Source of the DNA: Valencia hispanica
Lineage: Eukaryota > Chordata > Actinopteri > Cyprinodontiformes > Valenciidae
NCBI GenBank assembly: GCA_963556495.2
Contig: OY747705.1
Span: forward strand, 33,695,298 to 33,759,297
Length of the DNA stretch: 64,000 nucleotides
Direction: 5' to 3'
In this document: piece by piece, positions 12,836 to 27,100 of the stretch
Layout of the letters: every line of letters begins with the position of its first letter
How positions within the stretch are numbered: the first letter of the stretch is position 1
The notes under the pieces: generated by a model
Told to the model about the DNA's origin: nothing
Database searches by the model: none
The model's input: only the letters and a program-made list of their open reading frames with translations
Made by a program: the position numbers and the translations under genes

Positions 12836-14555
12836 TTGGTCACTATATTACAATTATTATACTCTGTGGCATGCAAAGGTACAAACAAAAGCTTAACTGA
12901 AATATGTGTGTCTTGCTCAAAGACAAACTCAAAGAATGCCTGTACCATCTGCTGCCTTTTCTCTAAAAACACAAATCTGGTATGGGTCTGTAAAGTATTC
13001 TGACTGACTAAGGGATTAGGTTAAAGAACCATCCTCTTTTTAGTGCGACTGACAAAAGAGCCAAGCCTGAGCCAAGGACTGACCTTGTACTCATACGTGC
13101 TATGTTCCTATGCATACTTCAAATAAACATGATAGAAAAGGATTTTTCCTTCCTACCATGGTGACTGAGGACTCATTTTATTTTCTGACAGGTGTCAAGA
13201 CCTGATACGGCTATGCCATTTCCAACCAATTATAAAAGACCTCTGTCAGGAGGTCCGCTCAATTTCAATAAAACATTATTTGGTTAAAAAAACGCAATTT
13301 ATAAGTTTCCATTTGAATTTTGTGAAATACTGGTACTTACTAACTAGGTTCATATCTTGACCTTGCAACAGTGATTCAAGTTCATTTATTTGTAGCTAAT
13401 AAATGCTTCCTGGCAGAAAAAAAATGTCTGTTGTTGACGTGTACTGTGAAACATCACATTGATGTGACATGTGTTGACATATAACTAAGAACAAGCTCTT
13501 GTATTTCTTGTAATTCTCTCCCTTCGGCACACCAACTCTCAGCTTCAGATTTCCCACTGTGAGGCCTTAATCACTTATAATCCAGAAACAGTTTCTGTGA
13601 GCTGTATGACAGCATTATGCAGAAGGTGTGAAATACATTTTCTTTCTGCTTTCTCTTTTAAGTTCCTGCATAATTTAAACAATTTCAGTACATTTCACTG
13701 GAACAAATGCAACCGTTTACTTTTACTTACTTTGCCGTTGGAGCTCATTGATCAGTGTAACACTCCAGGATTGGTCACATCTGGCTTCATTTCATTGTCT
13801 TCCCATCAATGACTGCATTGCAAAGCTATGAAATTAACTATTCCTCAGTGTATGCCAAAAACATTTCAAGACATTTTAAACACGGATCGTTTTTTACATT
13901 TTCAATTCTGTCTGATTTCTCCTCAAGTGAAGAACCTTAATAAAATCCATGGAAACAAACATGAGAATCTGCAGGATGCAGATTGTGCAACACTGAGTGT
14001 GCTACTGTATGTTTTCATGGTGAATCATCATGAATTGCTGTGGATGGGTTACAATGAACACGGTAAATTAGACACATTACCGCTCTAAGCTTCTGTAGAA
14101 TGCACCCGAGCTGTCTGCCAGATTTTCCACAGGAATATTAATCAGAGTTGCTTCAGTATGATGACAAGAAAAGCTACAGCAGCATGGCAGAGATCACTCA
14201 GTTGCTGAGAGGTTTTAAAGTTTGAAACTGGAATTTATCTTTTTTTGCATAGAGCCTGATCTACATATGTTTAATACCTCTTTCCCAAAAGTATGTTTTA
14301 GGAAAATATGAAATCAGTGAAGAAACAAATTAAATTAATTTGTCAAAAAGGTTCTGACAGTTTTTAATGACACAGCTTCAGTAAATATGAAATATATGGT
14401 CTTATGTGTTTACATAGAAAATAATATTTTTGCTCACTAAAATCTATTAAAAAAGGAAACAATTGTATGAACAAATTCAGCAGAAAATTGCTAAAAGCGA
14501 CTCAAGTAAATGTAACTAGCTACTAACAACCTCTGGATAGAAGACAAGGGAAGCA
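12836..14555. other. gene-free stretch
   Basis: I found no repeats with clear ends and no exon with convincing splice sites. Frames at 13597-13812 and 13828-14088 are T-rich and lack recognisable domains. Confidence 0.45.
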
Positions 14556-14559
14556 AGAG

Positions 14560-14649
14560 ATGAATGGAAAGGGAGGAAGAGACATGGGTGTCCGCCAGGT
14601 CTGCTGCCTGTCTGCTGCAGCCATCGCAGTGCTGGTGATACTAGTTTAG
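14560..14649 (+). CDS. small ORF, 29 codons, possible signal/anchor peptide or first exon
   Basis: An ATG at 14560 and an in-frame ATG at 14584 lead to a short frame ending TAG at 14647-14649. The second ATG has a strong context (G at -3, G at +4). The product is basic, then cysteine-rich, then hydrophobic (MGVRQVCCLSAAAIAVLVIL), which looks like a signal peptide or membrane anchor. A possible splice donor (CTG|GTGATA) lies at 14633/14634, so this could be the first coding exon of a spliced gene. No downstream partner exon was found. The minus strand is also open here, so chance is a real alternative. Function unknown. Confidence 0.2.
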   Translation: MNGKGGRDMGVRQVCCLSAAAIAVLVILV

Positions 14650-14884
14650 GGGTCATGACAATACTTGTGCTCATAACTGAGCTTGTGTTTGCAGGTGCAC
14701 TGCTCTTGGTATTGCCAATAATCAGCAGAAATGGAAAAGGTACAATATATTGAAGTGGTGACAACACATTTACTACCATTTTACAACCAAGTTAAATTGT
14801 GTTATTTACTACGTTTTAATGGGCTTAATTTGAGCTTATTTCCATTTACTAGCCCACAGAAACCCTGTCATAGCTTACCACCAT

Positions 14885-15010
14885 CAGAGTGTAAATGTGT
14901 GTAGGACTGAATGGGTGAAGGACTGAAGGTAGTGTTAAGAGCTTTGTGGTCCTCTGACTGAAAAAACACCATACAAATGCAGGCCATTCACCTTTTTTTT
15001 TTTTTTTTAC
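14885..15010 (+). repeat. retroelement 3' fragment ending in a T-run
   Basis: The sequence GTAGGACTGAATGGGTGAAGGACTGAAGGTAGTGTTAAGAGCTTTGTGGTCCTCTGACTG..CATACAAATGCAGGCCATTCACC follows the pattern of a widespread fish SINE/LINE tail (AAAGCGCTTTGGGGTCC..AAAAGCGCTATACAAATGCAGGCCATT). It runs directly into an 18-bp T tract at 14992-15009. Confidence 0.45.
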
Positions 15011-15158
15011 AATCTACCAAATATGAAAAAATGAAAACACAATTGATAACACCAATAACTGACAATACTTCAAACAAAAGGGGCTTGTTTTTAGGGTACA
15101 ATAAGTAATTTGGCAATATTTACATTACCCATAGTCTTGGCAATATTTCTGGTCTTAG

Positions 15159-15310
15159 TAAGGCAAGGCAAGGCAAGGCAATTTTATTTGTATAGCACAC
15201 TTTCAACAGCAGGGTAATTCAAGGTGCTTTACATGATTTGGTGATTTAAAAAAAAACACATAAAAGAAACACACATTACACATGATACACAATAAAGCAA
15301 GAGAAAGATT
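15159..15310 (-). mobile_element. LINE 3' end with (GGCAA)n tail, minus orientation
   Basis: Four GGCAA units (15162-15180) precede 'attttatttgtatagcacac' and 'caaggtgctttacatga'. This is the reverse complement of a fish LINE 3' terminus with a pentameric tail. It has the same design as the (CAATT)n-tailed L2-like element at 61338. Only the terminal 150 bp or so remain. Confidence 0.5.
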
Positions 15311-15890
15311 TAAAAAAAGCAAGAGAGCATGAACACAGTAAATGTTTTACCGCACCTTGTCAAGTTTACAGGGAGCAGGTCTCTTTATTATCATATACAT
15401 TTCCAGAGTAAATTCAAGTGAGCATTTAGTAACCAAAATATGAAGATACCTTTATTTTGTTGCTGATCAGCTCAAGCTCAATGTTTATAAAAATGACAAT
15501 TCAAAGCGGAAGTGGATGATTAAACACTGATTATACATTATTTAAAACACATATATTCGGAGGAATATTTATTCTGTTGGTAAAAAGCACAAAAAAGTTA
15601 TCCAAAGCATTATTTGGCATGTAGACCACCTTAGATCAGGTCAAGCTACCAAAAGACTTGGTAAAGTTAAACTAGATATTTATACACTGAAAAGACACAG
15701 AGAAATTTTTACATAAAGATATTAAAATGTTTAAGAAATGATACAATTGTTTAATAGAATTTCTGTTTGATTTGAAACAATTCAGTCCAGTTTGTATCGA
15801 CTTCAGATTTGACTTACACAAATTGTTTTACTTGGACTCATTTATTAACAACTGGAGACTTCCCTTAGACTTGTGGTGTACGACGCAAGT

Positions 15891-15940
15891 CATCCATCCA
15901 TCCATTTTCTGTACCCGTCCATCCTTTGCAGGGTTGCAGG
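15891..15940 (-). repeat. SINE 3' tail fragment, minus orientation
   Basis: CATCCATCCATCCATTTTCTGTACCCGTCC..TTTGCAGGGTTGCAGG is the reverse complement of the GACCCTGC..GGTACAGAAAATGGATGGATG tail seen at 1-46, 12800 and 39300. No head is present. Confidence 0.55.
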
Positions 15941-18900
15941 GAATTATTAGCCGAATTGTCCAACCACGGCAGCACGGTTCTGGATGGCAGGTGTGGAAAC
16001 TGTATTTGCCCTCCAGTGTTTTGCGACTGCACAAAATTACCAATATGAAAACAATAACATTCATGCCTAGATGCTTCATAACAAACACACTAATCTAAAT
16101 AAAAATACTTTGTCTTCAGGTCAGCATGAACTTTGATATTCTCTCTGATTTACTCACTTCAAGGTGCTTTGCTCCCTATGATGTATTTATTATGGTATCT
16201 TACAACAAAATTAAGGTTTAGACTTGACAAGGTTAAAATGTACGTTTGGAACATGGTATTAGAGCCTTGCAGCAAACCATTTTTTAAATCCCACTCCTAC
16301 CCACCCCCACTGAACTTCTGACCATTATCACCTGCTACCGCTGTCTGTCTCTCTCCACCTGCGCTCACTAAAGGTATAACTGATGTGTGGTATGAGTCAA
16401 TAAGCGTGCATCTATTTCATGTGCAATTTTGATCCAACAAGAGCAGAACAAACAAAATACTAGAAAATTTCAGGAAATTTAAAAGGGGCCTGCCACGTGG
16501 AGCGTAATCAGTCGTTCCCTCATTCAGAGGTTCTGTTGCCAAATTAGGTTCAGCAAGATTGATGTATTGAGCTTCAAAGCTTAAATAGCTGAAAGAAAAG
16601 CAAATGTAAGATAAGTAGTTATAAGTAACACTATCTAGCAGGCTAGAAACTAACTAACATGCTAATGCTAGCTAGCATGTTCTCATTAGTATCTAGCAAT
16701 CAGTATGACGTGATGGGATCCACTTTCCACAAATGAACTGAACAGACTGTTGGACGGCAGGAAGCCATTTTCCCCAGATGGACTGAGCAGACTGCATTTC
16801 CCAGCATTCCTAGCTGTGACCCCAACACAATCCCATTGGTCTGTGGCCAACAATGGTGACATCAACAAAGACATCATGGCCAAAGGGCTATAAGAATGGT
16901 GGCTGTGGCCATTTCAAATTGTTCTCAGCAGAAACTTCTGCTATAGAGAGGACGTCTCAATGATGAAGACTTTCTTTTGTTCTGACCCTGTGGACCGGGG
17001 AGAACTCTAATCTTAACCTCTTAAGCCCCAGGGTCTTTCCAGGGTCTCTCCAAGCTCCTAGCTCGAATAGGACATGCCCAAAAATAATTTAGTTTTTCTC
17101 TTTAAAAACAAACTCTGTATAAACAAACTTGGTATCAAAATGAAGCTAATGTTTGTAAGATTTAATCAGAGGTGTAAAAATTACAGCATATGTTACTGTG
17201 CCAAAGTAATTGTAGCTGGAACATAGACAAATTACAAGATTCTTTATTCACGCCAAATTTATTTCTCATGTTACAGTATATAATACTATTGAAAATATGC
17301 TCCAGTAGAATATAAACTGCAGATAATCATAAACCAACATGTGTAGATTACCTGTACCAAGATTCAGGTTGATGAAGTGAAGTAGAGCAAAGTTACAGAC
17401 GCTTTATTAAAAAAATAGCTAGTTTTTTGTTTTTGCAGTTTGGCACAGTTCGACACAATTAAGCACAAACAGTGGAAGTTTGAATTTCTCAACTCCTGAT
17501 CTACTGATTGTATTCAAGTTCAATTATATGACTAAAACAAACTGTTTTTTTATATTTTTTGATGAAATATCCAACATATTTATCACCCTATTTAAATAAC
17601 ACTATAACAAAGAGTTAGGTTTGACTCCAACTGAAGAACATTTTTTCAAATTCCAAATACAACAAAACTGGAAATAAACATAAGATTATATGCCTAAAGA
17701 TAATTTATGCTCTTGTTTTTCTAATGCTGTACGTTTTTTTGGGCTTATTTTGCTGCTCATTTGCTGAATTTGGCACGTAGCATGATGAAACTTGCAGCTT
17801 TAGAATCTGTGAGATGGTGGCTTTCAGGGAAGGCAAAGTTTGCTCAGTTCTGTTCGGCAGGGTTACCGACAGGTTGGTTTGAATGTGTTCATGTAAAAAT
17901 CGCAAAATAGCACAACTGCTCCTTTAATTGCTTGTTATTTTTTCTGGGTTTGGAGGTCACAAAAAGATTTATATGGGTCTTCACTAAGATTCTGAGGTTT
18001 ATATTGATAGGACATGCTTAGCAATCAGTGACCACAGGTAAACTAAATTCGGACATTCTCTCCGCCCTTCCCCCACAGTGACCGGCCGGGGATTTGGGTT
18101 GGAACAGATTAAAGCTTCGAAGTGCCCACTGCTATCTGTGCATCCAGCTTGGGTTATATCCGAATTGTGCCAAGACAGTTCTTTACGACATCAACCTGCA
18201 AGCCATCCGGCCTGCATTTGGGACACAGTCCCAAAAACCCGGACCAGGTTCTATCTATCCCTTTTTCCTCAATTCCAGACACATTTTGCTCCCCTCTTTG
18301 TGGATTGGACCTCCCTCAAAGCAAAGTAGGACGGAACAGATTAATTTAACCTAATCTTCTGTCTGGGCAGATAAATAGGGAAAATAGAGTTCTTAATGAG
18401 TTAGATCTCATTCATTGTTGGTTTAGAGTGTTTTTAAGCACTAGACCGGTTGGCTCATTTAGTGTCGCCACACCCATAAGTTTGTGAGCTGTATTATTTG
18501 CTGTTTTTTAAACTGTTTTTTAATCCTGAGCGGATCCTACTCTTTTTTCTCTCTTTTCCTCATTCTTCTCACTCTCTCTCTCGCTCTCTGATCACCTGGT
18601 CGGCAGAGTCAGGCTCGGTCTGACCTGTGATAGCTGGTCTGTTCGCTGAAAGGTTACCTCAATTTTTCTTTATCTGTTCGTTAAAGCTGTGGCCTTCCAC
18701 GTGGACAGTTCACACCATGTGCTCTGCCCTATTTTATCCAAAACTAGTTTTATGGCCCTTTGTCTCCTTACATTCCATGTGCTGTCCTCCATCTTGGCCC
18801 AGAGCTAAGTTTATGACCCTCTGTCCCACAGGCTATCTCTTACTTGAGCCCCCTGGAGTGAGGGCCACCTCCCTTTCTGAACAAAACCTGCCCTCCCCTG

Positions 18901-19282
18901 TGAAAGGGTAGCTGTCCCTTGTCCCTTATCCCCTTCGTTTTAATTGTGTTGATTAATTTTCACACATTACTGGTTTTCTAAGATCTGTAGTTGTTAGTTG
19001 CATGCTTTTGAATAGATGGGAAGTATTGATGAAATGTTTTAGCTGTAAGGTTGATCTATTTTCTTAATAAATTCCCCTTAGCTTAAAGAGATGTTTTCTA
19101 TGATTACTTAGTGTGTGCGTACAATTAATGTCCATGGCGTGTGAACTTATACCTTCAAGAAGAGACTGGATACCTGGTTTTCTAATACAGAAATGGTGCC
19201 CCTAATATTAATAGATTAAACTTGAACTTCATCAATATTTATATTAATATACAATTATTGATCATTATTATTGATGGTTATG
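15941..19282. other. gene-free stretch with possible old repeats
   Basis: No intact feature is visible. 16650-16700 holds the same GCTAATGCTAGCTAGCATG words as the array at 29740. 16860-16990 (CTATAAGAA then TTCTCAGCAGAAACTTCTGC) and 18060-19090 (pyrimidine-rich, with AATAAA at 19064-19069) have an LTR-like composition but no matching partner in the window. 17013-17040 (TTAAGCCCCAGGG) looks like the end of a fish DNA repeat. None of these can be bounded. Confidence 0.4.
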
Positions 19283-19753
19283 TGTTATGGAAAATTAATT
19301 ATTAAGAATGATCTGTTCCGTGTATTTCATGTACTGATAGTTACTGTGTGCCAGCTCCTTGTGATATGGTGACCAATCTGATTTTTTGACACTGTATCAA
19401 TTTTGGTCAGGACAAATTTACTGATTTAGGCTCTTACATCCTGGGTTGGCATAGCAACTCTATTTTACATCTAAGGACGTTCTGACATACATTGATTGTG
19501 TTTCCACTATCAAGGGCCTTAAGCCTGCGAGTCTAATGTTCTCATACTGAAGAAATGTTTTCTGATGTCATGTTGATAGGAGTCAGGATTACTGAACATA
19601 TATAATTTTGTTTCTTGTTTTGGAAGGCAGGTCAGTATTGCACAGTTTTTGTTAACGATGCACCTCCTTGCTTGATCAAACAAGTTTGTATTAAAACATC
19701 CAAATATCTGAAGGAATCTCTCTCATCTATTTTATTTAAGAACTTCGACCACA
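19283..19753 (+). repeat. retroviral LTR (left copy)
   Basis: This block starts TGTTATGGAAAATTAATTAT and ends AACTTCGACCACA. It is colinear with 29221-29688 over its whole length, with only scattered differences. TG...CA ends and a 471-bp length fit an LTR. A TATATAATT block at 19599 could be its TATA region and a TTTAAGAAC block lies near the end. The sequence after it (ATTTGACGCTGGTTACAG) is not a clear primer-binding site. No matching 4-6 bp duplication was found flanking the left start and the right LTR end. It may be the 5' LTR of a badly disrupted provirus or a separate solo LTR. Confidence 0.85.
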
Positions 19754-21168
<1,415 letters not shown>

Positions 21169-22050
21169 GTCATGTGATTTTGCTGTGTTTTTATTATTTT
21201 TTTCACATTTTATTGAAACTTTGTAATAACAATACAATTATACATGAGACGAGAAAGGAATTCAGTTATAGTAACATATGTAGCTAGTGTACACATACAA
21301 AAAAAGAAGAACAATGCAACCAAAAGAAATACAGAAAAACTGAAGAATAAAATCACAGACACACTAAGGCTGTGGTCACACCTGGGTGAACTGGTTAAGC
21401 ACAACCAGGTTCAAAAAGACGGCCTGAGGATCCGCACTTCGGCCCGGAAAGGTTGGGAGGGGGAGATCGGGGAGATCAGGAAACTGCTGTTCATTTCATC
21501 TTTTTTTTTTTTTTTTTACCAAATGAAGAGATGTAAGGAGAGAGTTAATTTCCATTTTAAAGGCAGAGAAAGATGGAGTTACTTTTTGCCATTTTTGCTT
21601 GTGGAGAAAAAATTTAGCATGTAAAGCCTAAAAACATAATTTACAACAAGTTCCAGGGAATTGTTGGTGAGATTTTCATAGTAAAACAGAAAATCTTTTA
21701 GGCTACAGTAAGACAATAGCGTGAATCAAACAAGACAGAAATGTTGTTGCTACAACTTTAAATAAAGATTAAAAAAAAATCTCAATCTGCCAATGCAAAC
21801 AAGTGACAGTTCAAATGATTGATAAATGTTTGAGTCTTCTCACAGTAAAAAAGACTGACTACTGGCATACGTCCACCCCAGCCCCTTCTCCGATTGCTTG
21901 TTAAAAACATTCCCTGAGGGCAGATGTGTCACCCTGGCTTATTCACTCATATTGTTATCATATGATATACTTATATTGTTGTTATATTGTTATACTATCC
22001 ACAACAACAATGAAGCATTTATTGAGAATGAGATGTCGTCACGGCCCAGT
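21169..22050. other. gene-free stretch
   Basis: Contains poly-A and poly-T runs, including a 17-bp T run at 21500-21517, and no recognisable coding or RNA feature. Confidence 0.45.
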
Positions 22051-22054
22051 GCCC

Positions 22055-23034
22055 CGCCCCCGTCGGCCATGTTGTGAGGATTCCCGCCAGAAGCAGAAGG
22101 CGACAAGGCGTTCATTTGTTGTTGGTATCAGAGCAGCTTAACAAATATGCGCCAGTGTTGTCTGACTGCCTCTTTGCTGTTGCGTATTGAAATACATTCT
22201 CTAAACAACTTTATGTGGCTTACCAGTATTTATTGAGAACTATAATATATAAGCAAATAGAAATTGCCAAATAAAATTACAAAAAGTTGAAACAGTAAAC
22301 TGCGCAATTCACGTCCATACACCATGAGAAAGTTGTGAGACTGCACGTAAAATGTTCATATTTAGTACATGTTTTCATCTGCTCTATGTGTGATGGCATG
22401 ATGGAGATTCTTTGTTCAGATTGTTCGGGCTGAATATTAACTAAAATGAATGAAGAATAAAATAATATTAAATATGTTTCAGATTTTTTCAAAGTTTAAA
22501 AAACTGTCAGACAGAAAATAACGGGATCCCTGATTTAACGTAAATTATAGTAGAATCAATTATTTGTCTTTAATTGCTTTGGAATATTCCACCCACGGGT
22601 AGCCGCCCCATTGCAGGACTCTGAACTCTTAGTTTGAAGTTTCCCCGCACAGAACGGCAAGGATTGTATAGGGAACACATTTTCTTATTGCGCATATAGG
22701 ACTTATGGCTTTTGAATTCTTGCATGGTATAATAGCTGATGCCACAAATCAAGTAATCAATGATCTTCATGTAGGTGCACGGAGGTAAAGACTCTGTACC
22801 ATTCTGCTGCAGGCAGTTCGTATGGGTCTACGTTTCTGCTTGGCACCGGTAGTGAGTTTTTCCACATAAGGACCCTTTTCTTTGGCCTGCTTCTCCATTT
22901 CTTCTTAACATTATCCGTAATTTCTCCGTTTAAATGCGTAATTCCAGTCGTCTTTCCTGCTCCGTCTCTGTGTTGCTCTGACAGTGTTGCCCATGGCAAC
23001 TCATAGTGTAGCCTGACAACATGGCCGACGGGGT
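22055..23034 (-). pseudogene. broken exon(s) of a multi-copy teleost-type protein, YqaJ/SWIM-like N-terminal motif
   Basis: On the minus strand, 22999-22757 encodes a basic segment ending in SRNVDPYELPAAEW. That matches the 'NVDPYELP..EW' motif I associate with N-terminal parts of large multi-copy fish and invertebrate proteins that also carry SWIM or YqaJ-type domains. A shifted frame, 22770-22570, continues with a Y-x-T-x-Q-E-F-K-x-x-K-S pattern, which follows that motif in the family; a frameshift near 22760 therefore breaks the exon. An 18-bp inverted repeat, CCCCGTCGGCCATGTTGT at about 22057 and its reverse complement at about 23011, brackets the region. Each copy contains an ATGGCCGACGGGG start, one per strand. 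Identification is from memory of a motif; function unknown. Confidence 0.35.
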
Positions 23035-26000
23035 CAAATGTTTATGTGGTTGTGTGTCGTAAAACAATTGTCTCACCGTTACCTATAGGCTGAATAACTA
23101 AACTGACCAATTTCTCTCATGGGATTAAACTTTTTTTGTTTTGGACTGTGTGAATCCATTTTGGACTCGTTCATATAGTAAAACATTTCAGGCCCTGTTT
23201 TGAAGTTACATAAATATTTGTTCACTTGTGAGATCATTTGTACAACCCAAATCTGGTTACTATAACAATTTAACTGCCATACACAACACTCGGTTCTACA
23301 ACCACAATCCTATGAAGATAGGGTTAACATGCCGTACCTGATGTAAAACTTTACCACGCCAAAATAAACCTTAGATTCTTGTTAATTGTGTTTTAAGATC
23401 AGGTAGTGGTGAGCCATAGTGAAATAGAACAGAAATTCAACTATGAAAAGCATTATGTGTGACCAGTCTTTAAAAAAAAAACAATGTGATAAAATACAAT
23501 GTGCACTTTGTATTTTATTCCAGTCATCAATACTAGAATGGAATACATTTAGTGATTAAACAAAGAAATATTATAGAGAGATGGGAATAACTTGTTACAA
23601 AAATTGCCTGACGTAACAGTAATTTTGCATGGCAATCACATGGCTCAACATAGCATATTTTTAGAGGGGAAATGTTGAAAAATGGCCCAATCTAAAACAT
23701 AATGTAGTTTCAATTATAAAAAGAATTAAAAGTCAATTTGAATCGCCATTTTTTTCACTTAAAAAAAAAAATCAAATTATCGACAACAGGGTTGATGTTA
23801 TGGTAACATCATGGTCTACACAACACTGACGATTTACTTCCCATGTCAGTACAGTAAGTAGTAGCCGGTACTATTATTTTGTAGCTTACTTTATTAGTAT
23901 TATTATATCAGTGAATGACATTCATCATTGCTATTCTATACTTGCATTATTGACAAAGATTTTCCATGTCAACATTTTGCCAACATTTTACAAATTTAAA
24001 GTCTTGAATGCGTTCAACAATAACACTGAAGGACAGGCCAAATCACCTTCACCTCATTAGGATATGAGTAAGTTTAATTATTTAAAATTCTATTTGATTG
24101 ATTGACTTTAATTTGATGTTATTTTAAGGAAAGAAGAAATGGCAATGTTGTATTCTTAAATTAAATATTAATTTGTTGTTATCGTAATTTTATGACTGAT
24201 TACTTAAGAACAACAAAAAGCGTCGATTCCATGGAATAACCCAGGTCTCAAATGAAGAAAGAATATTCGAGCCAGCGTGATTCTTGAACCTCTGCTGTGA
24301 ATCTGTGGAGAGAAAGAAAGGAAATTGGCATCAAGGCACAATGAGTACTTTAAATCTGAGAACTAAACTTCTTTTCTAAGTCTTATGTCATACGCTTATT
24401 ACATTCTTCTCAGAATTAAGAGGAAAGATTCAGATATACCGTGTTGGGGAGAATAATTTGTAAATGTATTGAGTTACAGAATACTGAATACCTGCTTTAA
24501 AATGTATTTTGTAACGTATTCCGGTACTTTGCTTAATCCTGGTACTGTATTCCAAATACTTCCCCTTAAAAACAGCATTTAAGTCTATTAATTGTCACAA
24601 TATGCGTTGGTAGCTACTCCCGCAGGAAAACAGAGGGCATATTAATGCTAAACATTATGTACTGATTGGGAAAAAAAGAAATAAAACAATTTAATTATTT
24701 TTGTTTATTTATCTAAGTGTCAACAGAACATTTCTGTAATAAAGTGACAAAGTGCTTGGACATAGCCCAGCATTACTGTCTGTAATATATATATATGCAT
24801 TATGCTTACCCTTTGTATTTCACAATTTGACAAGAAAAAAAGGCTATTGCTACTTTCTGTTTGTATAAACATGACGTTCATTTCACTCCAAATGGAGAGC
24901 TTGTATCCTTATTGCAGGAAACATCATCAAGCTAACATCATTTTAGATAATACGAACAGCGACACTATAACTGTGAGAAATGACCTAACTTACACGATAC
25001 AGGTACTGTCAAATAATGCATACAGTCTATAAAAACAATTTAGGATAGTTTAAGTAGTTTCTTCAGATTAGACGTTGAGTCTTTGGACGCAGCTAATAGG
25101 TTGTTCGCTGGCAAACAAAGATTGCACTGCACTGTTAAGAGTGCTTCCCCCTCTCCTTTTTTAGCGTGAAAAATTGCTCGAATTTCCAGGAAATGAATGC
25201 ATTTTTTCCTTCACTGCTCGTAGGTTGATTCGGCTGCAGTTGTGGCTCCAACCACTCCAGCTCCTGGTCTGAATCAATGACTGTATATAGATCTGAATCT
25301 GAATCTATACCTGGCCACGATCACATTAACGCTGATGGTTGATAGTGAGAATGGGGCACGGGTTTGACGTCAGAGAGAAGCGACAGTATTATTGTTTGCA
25401 GAGATGCAGTGGTGTGAAAGAAAATAAACGGAGTGTGTTGCTCAGCTCCAAAGAGTATTATATTCGTGAGTCCTGACCACGAAAGTGTAACACACACAAG
25501 TATTCCAATGGTTGACAGTTGACTGATGTTAAAAATACAATTAACTCTCCAACAATATATCTAATAAATCAGTCACTTATTAGCCTCACTACTACTAGCC
25601 TATACAATTATCAGTTCAGAAATACAATCAAAAAGAGCATCCGCGGTAGTAGTGAGCAGTAATAAATCTGCTAGGCCTAATTACTTAAGCCAGTTAACAA
25701 GACCTAACATTACACAAAATAAACCTCGCCAAAGTTATACATCAAATAAATAGCACAGCTAGCATATTCGAGCAACGTTAATACTCACCTTCAAACGTAA
25801 GGTCCTTATTTCGCTCATGATATTTAGGTTTCCCGACGTGTCTGCATTGTTTACATCAGCTGATGTTCTGAGACGAACAGTTTTTTTAAAAGAAAATCTT
25901 TATTTAAAATTATAGCAACAACAACATTTCAGTCTTTCCAGCTTACATTCGTTATAACAATAACGTATGCCATGAGAAATATAGTTATAGTGACATATTA

Positions 26001-27100
26001 TCCGTTAAACATTTCTGAATAGATATTCATTACTGATATACATTTCTTGTTTGTAATTAAATTAAGAGACTTAAAATAATAATCCACCTCTATCAAAAAT
26101 AACTTAAATGATGGTGAAGAATTCTGAAATTTACATTTATGGTGTTGGAAAGGTGTTTTCACTCTACTTTAAAGCCTCTCTTAAAGGAACAGACACACAT
26201 TTAATTTATGACCCTGGGCTCTCTCTGAGCTCTCATTTCACCTTCCCGCGTGCTCGTTCATTTCTGTAAAAAGCAGCAATAAGAACAACAAACAACAATT
26301 ATATATTTTAACAGCGAGACATCGTTCACTGGACTCAGTTCTAGTAACTGAGCACAGCTTTACGTCAGCTCAAAGTTTTTATTGAAAGTTGAGTTTCCAT
26401 GAAACTCCTCCCACATAGATCTTCGTTCATAGAATGGTCACAGCTTCTTCACACAAGGCACACATGATGTACCACATTCCTCTTGATTGTTCAATGTTTC
26501 TAAGTGTTTCCACATGCACTGCAGAATTAAACCCTCATACAACACTAACATAATTTTTATCTCTTCAATGGATATGAAACTTCCCTCACAAAATATAAAG
26601 GTTTACTATAGTACATAATTTATTTTCTTTGAAGTCAAAACAATTGATAATGTTCTTCCCCTCAATGAGGATTTTGTGTTTTGTTTTGTCTTTAATCTAT
26701 GATTATTAAAAATATTGCAAGAATTACGAGTGCCAACAAACACAATCTGATAAAGACAAAGCTAAAAAATGTAAAAGATCCAGGGGTTCCCTCAAAGGAA
26801 ATCATTATTTTCAAAAACTAATGCAGATACAAGGCGTCAGACCACCACCTGTGTAATCAAATCTACAGACTACAGAGGCTTGCACTTCTGCGCCTCATGG
26901 TGGATAGATTCACGATTGCTGAAATTGAATTACCGCTTGGAACAGGGGTGTTTCCACTTGCTACGTCAGGACAAGGGGCGTAATAACGTATGTTGCGCCC
27001 GAATTTGTTAACCTGATAGTAGCGCGATCATAACACGACAATACTGCACTGATACTGCAGGAGTATCAGCTGAAAAAGGCGGACATTTTTCATACCCACA
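23035..27100. other. gene-free AT-rich stretch inside the LTR bracket
   Basis: No gag, protease, reverse transcriptase or host exon was recognised. The TTAAAGGAACAGACACAC at 26179 resembles one end of a TTAA-flanked element, but no second end was found. This stretch does not read as retroviral sequence. Confidence 0.45.

Noticed and set aside
26179..26200. TTAAAGGAACAGACACAC as one end of another TTAA element
   Set aside because: No inverted partner end was found within several kb.
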